NCBI GenBank assembly: GCA_949291555.1
Contig: CASEWE010000016.1
Span: 1-40,054 of the forward strand
Direction: 5' to 3'
Length of the DNA stretch: 40,054 bases
From: an uncultured Bacteroidales bacterium
GTDB lineage: Bacteria; Bacteroidota; Bacteroidia; Bacteroidales; P3
A model generated the notes under the pieces. That model was not told where the DNA came from. It searched no databases and saw nothing but the letters and a program-made list of their open reading frames with translations. Shown piece after piece: positions 24,052 through 32,498 of this stretch (position 1 is the first letter of the stretch; each line of letters opens with the position of its first letter). The translations under genes and the position numbers were made by a program.

Positions 24052-24741
24052 ATGGAAAAAAGGGAAGCGGTGGCATGCAGGTTCGAGTTTCTGGGCCGCA
24101 GGCCCTACCGGGAAGTCTGGGCCTTGCAGGAAAAAGAGCTGGAAGCCGTGAAAGCGGCCAAAGCGCAAGGCTTGACAGGGGAGAATCGATTGTTCTTCGT
24201 GGAGCATGATCCGGTCTATACTATTGGAAGGAGCGGGAAAGACAGCAACATGCTGGCAGGGGAGGCCCTTTTACGGGCAAGGAACGCGGAATTCATCCAT
24301 GTGGATCGGGGCGGGGATGTGACGTATCATGGCCCTGGGCAATTGGTAGGCTACCCGATTTTCGATCTGGAGGAGTTCGGCTTGGGGGCGAGGGCTTATG
24401 TGGAAATGTTGGAGGAGGTGGTTATCCGTTTCCTTTCCCGCTACGGGCTCTGCGGGGAACGCTTGCAAGGAGCTACCGGCGTCTGGATAGAGCCTCATGG
24501 CAAGCGGCCCCGGAAAATTTGCGCTATCGGCGTGAAATGCTCGCGTTCGGTAAGCATGCACGGGTTTGCTTTGAATGTCAACACGGACTTGGCGGCTTTC
24601 AGCTTGATAAATCCTTGCGGGTTTACCGACAAGGGGGTGACCTCGTTGCAGGCCGAACTGGGGAAAGAGGCAGACTATTCCCGCGTTGTAGAAGAGATGA
24701 AGGATTTCTTCCGGACGGTATTCGGCCTGGTCTACCGGTAG
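24052..24741 (+). CDS. lipB: Octanoyl-[ACP]:protein N-octanoyltransferase
   Basis: A 229-residue LipB that transfers octanoate from ACP to lipoyl domains, supplying LipA's substrate. It shows FVEHDPVYTIGRSG, the signature RGGDVTYHGPGQLVGYPIFDL, the active-site Lys162 in CAIGVK, and Cys189 in NPCGFTDKGVTSL. GATGVWIE also fits. It is transcribed divergently from the BASS transporter and ends in a hairpin plus T-run. Confidence 0.96.
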   Translation: MEKREAVACRFEFLGRRPYREVWALQEKELEAVKAAKAQGLTGENRLFFVEHDPVYTIGRSGKDSNMLAGEALLRARNAEFIHVDRGGDVTYHGPGQLVGYPIFDLEEFGLGARAYVEMLEEVVIRFLSRYGLCGERLQGATGVWIEPHGKRPRKICAIGVKCSRSVSMHGFALNVNTDLAAFSLINPCGFTDKGVTSLQAELGKEADYSRVVEEMKDFFRTVFGLVYR

Positions 24742-24804
24742 CAGGGGAAGATGGTTCCGACGGGAACGGATTCCGCCTTTTGCCGGTAACGGCAGCGGTT
24801 CGAT

Positions 24805-24861
24805 CGGCCTGTGCCCCTCATCGGGGGAAGCCCTTTTCATGGAAGAACCCCTGACAGGCCG
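24805..24861. other. Imperfect inverted repeat between convergent lipB and the efflux operon
   Basis: CGGCCTGT (24805-24812) pairs exactly with ACAGGCCG (24854-24861), enclosing a CCCC/GGGG mini-hairpin (24814-24817 with 24823-24826). There is no T-run on either side. It could be an RNA processing or stability structure of the lipB 3' region. Confidence 0.4.
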
Positions 24862-24893
24862 TTGCGGTACGTCTGCCAAGGGTTCCTTGTCGC

Positions 24894-24924
24894 GCCGGCT
24901 CCAGAACCGGCTTCATTTTTTTTT
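24894..24924 (+). terminator. Terminator downstream of lipB
   Basis: GCCGG (24894-24898) pairs with CCGGC (24907-24911), followed by CTTCA-like bases and nine T (24916-24924). The stem is short, but the T-run and the position between convergent genes support it. Confidence 0.55.
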
Positions 24925-24927
24925 CTT

Positions 24928-26538
24928 TTATTCAGCGGCACCCGCCCGTTTCCTGCTTTGCGCTTTGGCAGCTTTGGCGGCTTGCTTCTCTTCTTTCAGA
25001 AGGGCTTTCACTTGCTTTTCGATGGCCCGGGTGCGTTTGCGTACCGATTTGTTCTTGTTCCAGTTGTCGGCCGTTACATCTTCCACGGTTTCTTGCGAGC
25101 CGCCTCCCAATGCGCGGTAGAGGGTGATGACCGAACCCATGCGTTCATATTGGTCGGCAACTTGCGAGAGCTGGGCCTGCAGGAGCGATTGCTGCGCCGT
25201 GAGGACTTCCAGGTAAGTGGTCCCGCCCAATTGCATCAGCTGGGTGGTGTATTCCACGGCCTTCTCCAAGCTGGAGACCTGTTGCACGCGGTATTGGCAT
25301 TTGGCTCCGGTGGCTTGGTATTGGAACAACGCGTTGCTGATTTCATTGGCGGCGGCAAGCAAGGTCTTCTGGAAGTTGTTGGCGGCGATTTCCTGCTGGG
25401 CTTTGGCCACGCGCAGGTTGGCGATGTTGGTCCCCTTGTTGAGCAACGGCATGGCAAGGGAAGCAACGGCCTGCCATACGAATTTGGCAGGGTCGAGTAT
25501 GGCTGTCCCGGCGGCGTTTGTCCAGCTTCCGTTGGCACCGATGCTGAAACCGGGCAGGAATGCGGCCCTTGCCGAGGCGGTTGCCGCGTAAGCGGCCATG
25601 AGGGAGGCTTCCGCTTGAAGGATGTCGGGACGGTTCAGGAACAGCTGCGAGGGGATGCCGACCGAGAATTCGGCAGGAAGGATCTGGTCTTCGAAACGGT
25701 TTCGGTCGATTTTGCCGCCCGGTTTGCCTGTCAGCAGCGAGAGGCTGTTTTCTATTTCGCGAATTTGCTTTTTGAGGTCGGGAATGCCTGCCTTTACCGA
25801 ATAACTATTGGCTTTGGCCTGCTCGATGGCGGCCTGGTTGGTGTTGCCCGCCGTTTTCATGTCTTGCATCATGTCGATTGTCCGGTTCCAGTTGGATACG
25901 GTCTGTTCGCTGATTTCAAGTTGCTTGTCTAACATCAGCAGGCTGTAGTAGGCTTCGGCGATGGCCGAGATGACTTGCGTTTGGGCCGAGCGCCTGGCGG
26001 CATCGCTCTGCAACAGGTTCGCCACGGCCGAACGCTTTGCGTTGAGGGTTTTTGCAAAGATGTCGATTTCCCAGTCGGCGGCTGCCCCGATCCCGTAGGT
26101 GGAAGGACTGCTCCCGCTTCCGATCATTCCCGAGAAAGCATAGTTTCCGCTCAGGTTCAGTCCGGGCGTATAGGATAAACGGGCTTGCACCAGACGGGCG
26201 CGCATCTGCCGTACTTGAAGCAGGGCGTTGCGCAAGTCGAAATTGCTGTCGAGCCCTTGCTGGATGAGCACTTGCAGTTTCGGATCGCTGAATATTTCTT
26301 TCCAGGGGAGGAGGCCTAAATGCTGGGTGTCGGCAAGCCTCTCCGGGTAGAGGCCGGCAAAAGCCGGCCCTGGCAAAGTATCCGCATCGGCTTTTACTTC
26401 GAGCAAGCCGTCGGTTCGGTAATTGTCCCCGGCTTCGATCGAACCGGGCCTTTCGTAGGCTTTGTAGATGCCGCAGCCGCTGAGGGCGACGGAAAGGAAG
26501 CCATAGAGCAGGATATTTTTAAAGTTCGTCCTTTGCAT
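24928..26538 (-). CDS. Outer-membrane efflux factor (NodT/OprM-like, TolC superfamily lipoprotein)
   Basis: A 536-residue outer-membrane lipoprotein, the exit duct of the RND pump encoded upstream. The signal peptide ends in lipobox LSGC (Cys22). Two long repeated helical/strand units typical of NodT-type factors follow (WKEIFSDPKLQVLIQQGLDSNFDLRNALLQV; RPDILQAEASLMAAYAATASARAAFLPGFSIG; YLEVLTAQQSLLQAQLSQVADQ). After the usual end (LYRALGGG) there is an unusual Lys/Ala/Arg-rich tail of about 55 residues. The start lies 1 nt after the RND stop; the 45-codon upstream frame is ignored. It is the last gene of the operon. Confidence 0.94.
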   Translation of the reverse strand: MQRTNFKNILLYGFLSVALSGCGIYKAYERPGSIEAGDNYRTDGLLEVKADADTLPGPAFAGLYPERLADTQHLGLLPWKEIFSDPKLQVLIQQGLDSNFDLRNALLQVRQMRARLVQARLSYTPGLNLSGNYAFSGMIGSGSSPSTYGIGAAADWEIDIFAKTLNAKRSAVANLLQSDAARRSAQTQVISAIAEAYYSLLMLDKQLEISEQTVSNWNRTIDMMQDMKTAGNTNQAAIEQAKANSYSVKAGIPDLKKQIREIENSLSLLTGKPGGKIDRNRFEDQILPAEFSVGIPSQLFLNRPDILQAEASLMAAYAATASARAAFLPGFSIGANGSWTNAAGTAILDPAKFVWQAVASLAMPLLNKGTNIANLRVAKAQQEIAANNFQKTLLAAANEISNALFQYQATGAKCQYRVQQVSSLEKAVEYTTQLMQLGGTTYLEVLTAQQSLLQAQLSQVADQYERMGSVITLYRALGGGSQETVEDVTADNWNKNKSVRKRTRAIEKQVKALLKEEKQAAKAAKAQSRKRAGAAE

Positions 26539-26539
26539 A

Positions 26540-29500
26540 TTACAAAAAGTATTTCGAATCTTCCGGATCCGACTCGGATTCGGGCAAGCGGTGCTCAACC
26601 AAGGGTTCGGCAGCAGGAGGGCTGGCAGGGCGGATAGGCTTGATTTTTTCTTGCAAGGTCTGGAAGATGACAAACAGGACCGGCACGATGAAAATCTGCA
26701 AGATCATGCCCACAAGCATCCCGCCCACGGCGCCGGCGCCGATGGTACGGTTCCCGTTGCTGCCGGCACCGGTAGCGAACATGAGGGGAAGAAGCCCGAT
26801 GATCAAAGCCAGGGAAGTCATGAGGATAGGGCGGAATCGTGCCGTGGCTCCGGCTACGGCAGCCCAAGCGATGCTCATGCCGTGTTCGCGGCGTTGCACG
26901 GCGAACTGGATGATCAGGATGGCGTTTTTGGCCAGCAAGCCCACCAGCATGATGAAGGAGATTTGCAGGTAGATGTTGTTGCTCAGCCCCATCATCCGGG
27001 CGAAGAGGAAAGTCCCGCAAAGCCCGAACGGCAAGGAAAGCAAGGCGGCCAGCGGCAAAATGTAGCTTTCGTACTGGATGCAGAGCAACAGGTAGACAAA
27101 CAGCAGGCAGACCGCGATGATAATGCCCATCGTGTTGCCGGATTGCTGCTCGTTGCGGGTCAGTCCGGAGAACTCGTAACCGTAGCCTTGGGGCAGCGAA
27201 GTCTCGGCCGTTTCCCGGATGGCTTCGATGGCTTCGCCCGAGGAATAACCTACCTTGTTTTGCCCGTTCACGGAGATGGAAGTGAACAAATTGAAACGGT
27301 TGATGTTTTCCGAAGCGTAAATTTTCTCGATGCGGATGAATTGCGAAACGGGCAGCATGTCGCCGTTGCCGCAGCGCACGTACGTATTATCCAAAGCTTC
27401 CTCGTTGAGGGTGTTTTCCGGGGCGGCCTGCAGCATGACCCGGTACAATTTCCCGAATGTGTTGAAGTTGGACACGTAGATTCCTCCGAAATACCCTTGC
27501 ATCACGCTGAGGATTTCGGTCGGGGAAGTCCCGGCCTTCTTGGCTTTGTCCACATCGATGTCGACCATGTATTGCGGGAAGTCGGGGCGGAAAGAAGTGG
27601 AGGCATAGGAAATTTCCGGCCGTTTGTTCAGTTCGACCAGGAAGTCCTGGGTTACCTTGTAAAGGTCTTCCACGCTTCCCCCTGTCCGGTCCTGAATGCT
27701 GAATTCGAACCCGTTCGAAGCGCTGAAACCGGGAATCATGGGAGGAGAGAAGGTCATGACCCGCGCATCGGAAACGTTCGATGACAGCAGGGCGTTGATT
27801 TTGGCGATCACCCCGTTCAAATCCTGGCCTTTCCCGGTCCGTTCTTCCCAGGGTATGAGCCGGGTGATGATGGAACCGTAACAGCTTGCGTTGCCCGAGA
27901 TGAAACCGAAGCCGGCAATCATGCTTCGGTGTTCGATTTCCGGTATCGAGGACAGCAGGCTGTCGATCCGCAGCATGGACTGGTAGGTCTGGTGCAAGGT
28001 GGTGGCAGGCGGCAAGGCGACGTCCATGATGACGACCCCGTTGTCTTCGTTCGGGATAAGTCCCGAAGGGGTGGTCTTCAACAAGAAGAAGAAGCCCGCG
28101 ATGGAGGCGGCCACGATGCCGAGAGACAGGGCCGGCTTGGCGATGAAGAAGCGGACAGCCCCCTTGTATCGGGCGGTCGTGTTGGTGAAGAAGACGTTGA
28201 AAGCCGAGTGGAAACGCTCCAGGAAATTCTTTTTCTTGAGCGGGTTCTCATCGTGGGGTTTGAGGAACAGGGCGCAAAGGGCAGGGGTCAAAGTCAAGGC
28301 GTTGACAGCCGAAATCAGAATGGAAATGGCCAAGGTCAATCCGAACTGGCGGAAAAAGATACCAGCCGTTCCTTGTATGAAAGAAACGGGGATGAACACG
28401 GCCGCCATGACCAGGGTGATGGAGACGATAGCGCCTGCGATCTCGCTCATGGCATCGATGGCCGCCGTCTTGGCCGAGCGGTAGTTCTGGTCCAGTTTGG
28501 CGTGCACCGCCTCGACGACCACGATCGCGTCATCGACCACGATCGCAATGGCCAATACCAGGGCGAATAAGGTCAACAGATTCAAAGAGAATCCGATAAG
28601 GTTGATAAAGAACATGGTCCCGATCAAGGCTACCGGGATGGCAATGGCAGGAATCAGGGTTGAACGGAAGTCCTGCAAGAAGATGAACACCACGATGAAC
28701 ACCAAGATGAAAGCCTCGATGAGGGTATGCAAGACCTTGTTGATGGACTCGTACAGGAAGTCGTTGGAACTTTGCATGACCGTGTATTCCAGGCCGGCCG
28801 GGAAATTAGGCTCCAGTTCGGCGATGGCCTTGCTGCAATCCTCGATTACCTGGGTGGCGTTGCTCCCCGGCAATTGGTAGATGGCAATCATGGCGTTAGG
28901 GTGCCCGTCGAGGACAGAGCGGATATTGTAGCTTTGGGGGCCTAGCTCGATGTCGGCCACGTCCTTCAGTTTAAGCTGGCTCCCGTTGGGCAACGTCCGG
29001 ATGACAATATCCTCGTATTCGCTCACGCTTTTGAGCCTGCCTTTGTATTTGAGGGTATACTGGTATGTCTGGGTGGAGTTTTCCCCGAATTTCCCGGGGG
29101 CGGCTTCGATGTTCTGCTCGTTCAGCACGGCGGTTATGTCGGAGGGGACGAGGCCGTTCTTTTTCATGTCGTCCGGCCGCAGCCAGATCCGCATGGCGTA
29201 ATCGTGCACGCCGAACGCGCTGGCATCCCCCACGCCTTGCACGCGGAGGATCACCGGGAGGACGTTGATGCGGAGATAGTTTTCGATGAAGGTTTCATCG
29301 TAGTTGTCGTTGGGAGCGTAGAAACCGATCATCATCAAGGTGCTGGATTGCCGCTTGCGGGTCGTGACCCCGGTGCGGGTGACTTCGGCCGGCAGCAGGC
29401 TGGTGGCGGTGGCTACGCGGTTCTGCACGTTCACGGCCGCCATGTCGGGATCGGTCCCTTGCCGGAAGTAGATGTTGATGTTGGCTCGGCCGTCGTTCGA

Positions 29501-29749
29501 CGCGCTCGAGGTCATGTAATCCATGTTCTCCACCCCGTTGATGGCATCTTCCAGCGGCGTGATGACGCTGTTGGTGATGGTCTGGGCATCGGCACCGATA
29601 TAGGTGGTGGAGACCTGCACGGTCGGCGGGGCTATGTCGGGGTATTGTTCAATGGGCAAGGATACCAGTCCGATGATGCCGAGGATTACGATGATGATCG
29701 AAATCACGGTCGACATCACCGGTCTTTCTATGAATTTGTCTAATCTCAT
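26540..29749 (-). CDS. RND multidrug efflux pump, inner-membrane permease (HAE1/AcrB-like)
   Basis: A 1069-residue proton-driven permease of normal length. It begins with a short cytoplasmic end and helix 1 (FIERPVMSTVISIIIVILGII). Two large periplasmic loops flank helices with the diagnostic VFIFLQDFRSTLIPAIAIPVALIGT and the helix-4 LALVLAIAIVVDDAIVVVEAV; the Asp pair there is the proton relay. GQNKVGYSSGEAI and a C-terminal GGMLVGMILQIFIVPVLFV also fit. It trimerises with the neighbouring adaptor and outer-membrane factor. Drug, bile salt or solvent export is likely; the exact substrate cannot be read. Confidence 0.97.
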   Translation of the reverse strand: MRLDKFIERPVMSTVISIIIVILGIIGLVSLPIEQYPDIAPPTVQVSTTYIGADAQTITNSVITPLEDAINGVENMDYMTSSASNDGRANINIYFRQGTDPDMAAVNVQNRVATATSLLPAEVTRTGVTTRKRQSSTLMMIGFYAPNDNYDETFIENYLRINVLPVILRVQGVGDASAFGVHDYAMRIWLRPDDMKKNGLVPSDITAVLNEQNIEAAPGKFGENSTQTYQYTLKYKGRLKSVSEYEDIVIRTLPNGSQLKLKDVADIELGPQSYNIRSVLDGHPNAMIAIYQLPGSNATQVIEDCSKAIAELEPNFPAGLEYTVMQSSNDFLYESINKVLHTLIEAFILVFIVVFIFLQDFRSTLIPAIAIPVALIGTMFFINLIGFSLNLLTLFALVLAIAIVVDDAIVVVEAVHAKLDQNYRSAKTAAIDAMSEIAGAIVSITLVMAAVFIPVSFIQGTAGIFFRQFGLTLAISILISAVNALTLTPALCALFLKPHDENPLKKKNFLERFHSAFNVFFTNTTARYKGAVRFFIAKPALSLGIVAASIAGFFFLLKTTPSGLIPNEDNGVVIMDVALPPATTLHQTYQSMLRIDSLLSSIPEIEHRSMIAGFGFISGNASCYGSIITRLIPWEERTGKGQDLNGVIAKINALLSSNVSDARVMTFSPPMIPGFSASNGFEFSIQDRTGGSVEDLYKVTQDFLVELNKRPEISYASTSFRPDFPQYMVDIDVDKAKKAGTSPTEILSVMQGYFGGIYVSNFNTFGKLYRVMLQAAPENTLNEEALDNTYVRCGNGDMLPVSQFIRIEKIYASENINRFNLFTSISVNGQNKVGYSSGEAIEAIRETAETSLPQGYGYEFSGLTRNEQQSGNTMGIIIAVCLLFVYLLLCIQYESYILPLAALLSLPFGLCGTFLFARMMGLSNNIYLQISFIMLVGLLAKNAILIIQFAVQRREHGMSIAWAAVAGATARFRPILMTSLALIIGLLPLMFATGAGSNGNRTIGAGAVGGMLVGMILQIFIVPVLFVIFQTLQEKIKPIRPASPPAAEPLVEHRLPESESDPEDSKYFL

Positions 29750-29803
29750 TTCTCTTTTCTTGCGAAGATGGGGTTAATGCTTGCAAAGGAAGGCGGAAGC
29801 CGG

Positions 29804-30922
29804 TTATTCGGCCTTGTCCGGGCTTGCAGGCCTGATGGCTTGGCCTTCGCGCAGGAATGTGACGCCTTCGGTCACGATGCGCTGGCCGGTTTGGAGGCCG
29901 GAAGTCACCACGTAGGAGTGCCCGTCGTTGAGGCTCATGATTTCGATGGGGGCCGCATGGACGGTGTTGCTGTCGCTCACGGCGTAGACGAACCTTTTGG
30001 ATTGCACTTCGAAACAGGCCTGCTGGGGGATGACGATGGCCGAGTCGAGGATGGTCGGCATCAGCAAGGTGCCGCTGAACCCGCTTTTGAGCATCATGTC
30101 GGGATTGGGGAAGTCGGCCCGGATCCGTATGGCCCCGGTCGTCCCGTCGGGTACCCCGCTGACGGTCACGACATGTCCTTTGTACGGGTAGCGGGAACCG
30201 TCAACCAAGTTCAATTCCACTTCCGGGAGCGACCGGGCGATTTCCTCGGGCGACCCGTACCGACGGCTTAAAGCCAAAGCCTCCCGTTCGCTTATGGAAA
30301 AATAGCAGCGCATGGTGGCCACGTCGGTCACGGTGGCGAGCGGGTTGGCCGAGGTGCTTCCGACCAGGTTTCCGGGAGAGTAGGGAATGACCCCCACCAA
30401 GCCGTCGATGGGGCTGGTCACGCTGCAGTATTCCAGGTTCCGTTGCGCATCGGTAAGCGCGGCCTTGCATTGGGCAAGGCTGGCCTGGGCCGAGGCAAGG
30501 GAATTGCGGGCCATCTGCAAGTCGTTGGCGCTGATGATTTCCTTTCGGAAAAGCTCGGCTTTGGTGTCGTAAGTCAGCTGCGCTGTTTCCACTTGCGCCT
30601 CTGCCACTTCGATGTTGGCCTTAGCCACTTCCACGGCCGCTTCCATCTGGATGGGATCGATGGTGAAAAGCAAATCCCCGGCATGAACCATGTCTCCTTC
30701 GTTCACGTGCTGGTGAAAGATGAACCCGCTTATTTTCGGACGGATTTCCACCGACCCGTTGGCCAGAAGGCTGGCCGCGTAGGGCTTGTAGAGCGTGTAT
30801 GGACGGGTTTCGATTTCCAGGACGTTCCGGGGAACGGCTTGGGTCGTGGCCGGTTTCTTGTTTTGGCAAGAGGAGAGGGCGATTATGCTGGAGAGGAGAA
30901 GGACTCCTGCGGTTCTGTTCAT
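29804..30922 (-). CDS. RND periplasmic adaptor (membrane fusion protein, AcrA-like lipoprotein)
   Basis: A 372-residue lipoprotein (lipobox LSSC, Cys19) bridging pump and outer-membrane duct. It shows the lipoyl half-motifs VEIRPKISGFIFHQHVNEGDMVHAGDLLFTID and CSVTSPIDGLVGVIPYSPGNLVG around an alpha-hairpin rich in Ala/Glu/Gln, then beta-barrel and membrane-proximal domains (SGFSGTLLMPTILDSAIVIPQQA). The start at 30922 follows the AraC gene by 23 nt; the 67-codon upstream frame overlaps that gene and is not used. Confidence 0.96.
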   Translation of the reverse strand: MNRTAGVLLLSSIIALSSCQNKKPATTQAVPRNVLEIETRPYTLYKPYAASLLANGSVEIRPKISGFIFHQHVNEGDMVHAGDLLFTIDPIQMEAAVEVAKANIEVAEAQVETAQLTYDTKAELFRKEIISANDLQMARNSLASAQASLAQCKAALTDAQRNLEYCSVTSPIDGLVGVIPYSPGNLVGSTSANPLATVTDVATMRCYFSISEREALALSRRYGSPEEIARSLPEVELNLVDGSRYPYKGHVVTVSGVPDGTTGAIRIRADFPNPDMMLKSGFSGTLLMPTILDSAIVIPQQACFEVQSKRFVYAVSDSNTVHAAPIEIMSLNDGHSYVVTSGLQTGQRIVTEGVTFLREGQAIRPASPDKAE

Positions 30923-30945
30923 GTGTTTCAAGCAGTTTTGGGTTA

Positions 30946-31857
30946 TCAGAGCGAAGTGATTTCTTTTTTGAATTGGATGGGAGACATGCCGGTTTCGGAC
31001 TTGAACATTTTTCCGAAAGTGGACTGGTCGGGGTAATTGAGCATTTTTGCCACTTCCTGGATGTTCTTGTTTTCGGAAAGGAGCAAGTGCTTGGCCTTTT
31101 CGATGATCATGACGTGCATCCATTGGTTGGTCGACATCCCGGTGACTTGTTTGAGAATCGTGGCCAAGTATTGCGGGGTTATGCTCAAGGCTTTCGCGTA
31201 GAAGTTGATGCGCCTTTCTTCGATGACATTCCAGTTGAGCAGGTGAAGGAAGCGCAGCACCAAGGTCTCGCGGTTGCTCGATTTCGATCTGAATTTGCCG
31301 AAAGGCAGCATTTCCCGGTAGGATTCGATAATCTCGTAGCAGAATGCCTTGGCAAGGTCGGCCATGATGTGGTTGTGGAACGTGCGAGGGCCGAAATTGT
31401 ATTCAGGGTTGGCATTCTCCCATTTTTCGAAAAGCATTTCGAACACGTTGCGCAAGTTGTCCAGCGTGTTGGAAGGAATCTTGAGCGTGGGCCTCTTCAT
31501 GATGAAGAAATGCAGATCGAACGAAAGCGGGAAAGTGGGCGAGAAAAGGAAGAACTTGGTAGCCATGATGGCATAAGCTTTGAAGTCCTTGCTTACCGCG
31601 GTATTGAGAAGGAAGAATTCGGAATTGATGACCAAAGTCTCCCCGCTTTTGAGCGTGTGCTCCATCGCGTCCATGCGGAAATGGGCTTCCCCTTGGAGGC
31701 AGACGATGCAGCATGCCATGTTCCCTCCCCAGATTTTTTTGGTGTTGAGGACGTTGGTGTCGAGGATGAGGGGAAAAAATCCGTTCTTGCAGAGGATGTC
31801 GTCGATGTGTACTTCGCCAACGCGTTCGGGGGTGGCTGTTTTTTTCTTCGTTTTCAC
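30946..31857 (-). CDS. AraC-family transcriptional regulator of the efflux operon
   Basis: A 303-residue regulator. The N-terminal cupin-like part (LQGEAHFRMDAMEHTLKSGETLVIN) would sense an effector. The C-terminal part (about 200-300) has two helix-turn-helix units of the AraC type (ALSITPQYLATILKQVTGMSTNQWM; NIQEVAKMLNYPDQSTFGKMFKSETGMSP). It is the first gene of the operon with adaptor, pump and outer-membrane factor, so it probably controls its own operon. Confidence 0.92.
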   Translation of the reverse strand: MKTKKKTATPERVGEVHIDDILCKNGFFPLILDTNVLNTKKIWGGNMACCIVCLQGEAHFRMDAMEHTLKSGETLVINSEFFLLNTAVSKDFKAYAIMATKFFLFSPTFPLSFDLHFFIMKRPTLKIPSNTLDNLRNVFEMLFEKWENANPEYNFGPRTFHNHIMADLAKAFCYEIIESYREMLPFGKFRSKSSNRETLVLRFLHLLNWNVIEERRINFYAKALSITPQYLATILKQVTGMSTNQWMHVMIIEKAKHLLLSENKNIQEVAKMLNYPDQSTFGKMFKSETGMSPIQFKKEITSL

Positions 31858-31909
31858 GGTTTGTGTATTTGTAAGGGTTATTATTCAGGGAATCGCGGAA
31901 ACTAATCCG

Positions 31910-31917
31910 CAAAAATA
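31910..31917 (-). promoter_or_regulatory. -7 box (TATTTTTG) of the araC-efflux operon
   Basis: A leftward TATTTTTG followed by CGG lies about 53 nt from the araC start codon. No TTG at 20 nt; the region upstream is a T-rich tract. The rest of 31858-32114 shows no gene. Confidence 0.5.
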
Positions 31918-32114
31918 CTAAAAAAAAACATCTTATTAGAATCCTTGTTGCTTTCTATGTTAAGAAAGGTGGAAAAAAACGATGAAACGCGGGTTTTATC
32001 GGACGATTCCGGCTTTCCCCGGATAGGCTCTTTGAAAGATGCAGGCAGGAGAAGGCGTTCCGGCAAGGGATGATCCCCGGATCCCGATGATGCAACTCCG
32101 GACGCCGATGGCGC

Positions 32115-32146
32115 AAAAAGAAAAAGTCCGCTTTGCTGCGGACTTT
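32115..32146 (-). terminator. Terminator of the tRNA-Gln gene
   Basis: Leftward hairpin: AAAGTCCGC (32123-32131) with GCGGACTTT (32138-32146), 6-nt loop, then TTTTTCTTTTT on the transcribed strand. It lies 4 nt after the tRNA 3' end. Confidence 0.85.
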
Positions 32147-32149
32147 CGT

Positions 32150-32221
32150 TGCCCTACCAGGGGTCGAACCTGGAGACTTCAGATCCAGAATCTGACGTGT
32201 TGCCAATTACACCATAGGGCA
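32150..32221 (-). tRNA. tRNA-Gln (anticodon CTG)
   Basis: A 72-nt cloverleaf on the minus strand. The acceptor strands TGCCCTA and TAGGGCA pair. The D-arm contains GGTGTAATTGGCAACAC. The anticodon stem TCAGA/TCTGA encloses loop TTCTGGA with anticodon CTG, and the T-arm CCAGG-TTCGACC-CCTGG is canonical. No CCA is encoded. It has its own promoter and terminator. Confidence 0.96.
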
Positions 32222-32245
32222 GTGCTCCCTTCCGGGAAACGGGTG

Positions 32246-32253
32246 CAAAGATA
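32246..32253 (-). promoter_or_regulatory. -7 box (TATCTTTG) of tRNA-Gln
   Basis: A leftward TATCTTTG followed by CACCC, 24 nt before the tRNA 5' end, preceded by an AT-rich tract. No TTG at the expected -33 position. Confidence 0.55.
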
Positions 32254-32382
32254 AGAAAAAATATCGAATATGTTTCTTTTGTTGAAAAAATCGAGGGCGG
32301 GGCAGTTCCGCTCTGCCCATGTTCCGGGCAGTGTACGGGGAAAACGTGCGTTTTTCAGGGGCTTGCAGATGGGAAGAAGTCG

Positions 32383-32420
32383 AAAAAAAACGGCCGTGCC
32401 GCAAAAGCGGCACGGCCGTT
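32383..32420 (-). terminator. Terminator of the 4-hydroxybutyrate operon
   Basis: A perfect 14-bp stem (32389-32402 with 32407-32420) with a 4-nt loop, read leftward into a run of eight T (32383-32390, partly in the stem). It closes the operon ending with sucD at 32499. Confidence 0.9.
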
Positions 32421-32433
32421 GCCCGCTGCGGGC

Positions 32434-32480
32434 TTGAAGCTTGAAGCTTGAAGCTTCAAGCTTCAAGCTTCAAACTTCAA
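32434..32480. repeat. Heptad tandem repeats forming a 40-bp perfect palindrome
   Basis: Tandem TTGAAGC heptads switch to TTCAAGC and then TTCAAAC heptads. Positions 32434-32453 and 32454-32473 are exact reverse complements without a spacer, and the heptad pattern continues to about 32480. It lies between the sucD stop and the operon terminator, so it is transcribed with the operon. A small GCCCG/CGGGC hairpin (32421-32433) abuts it. Confidence 0.85.
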
Positions 32481-32498
32481 ACCTGTAGCGTGTAGGAG

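Noticed and set aside
32179..32466. 95-codon frame across tRNA-Gln and the heptad palindrome
   Set aside because: It translates the repeats (KLEASSFKLQA pattern), the terminator and the tRNA; not a protein.
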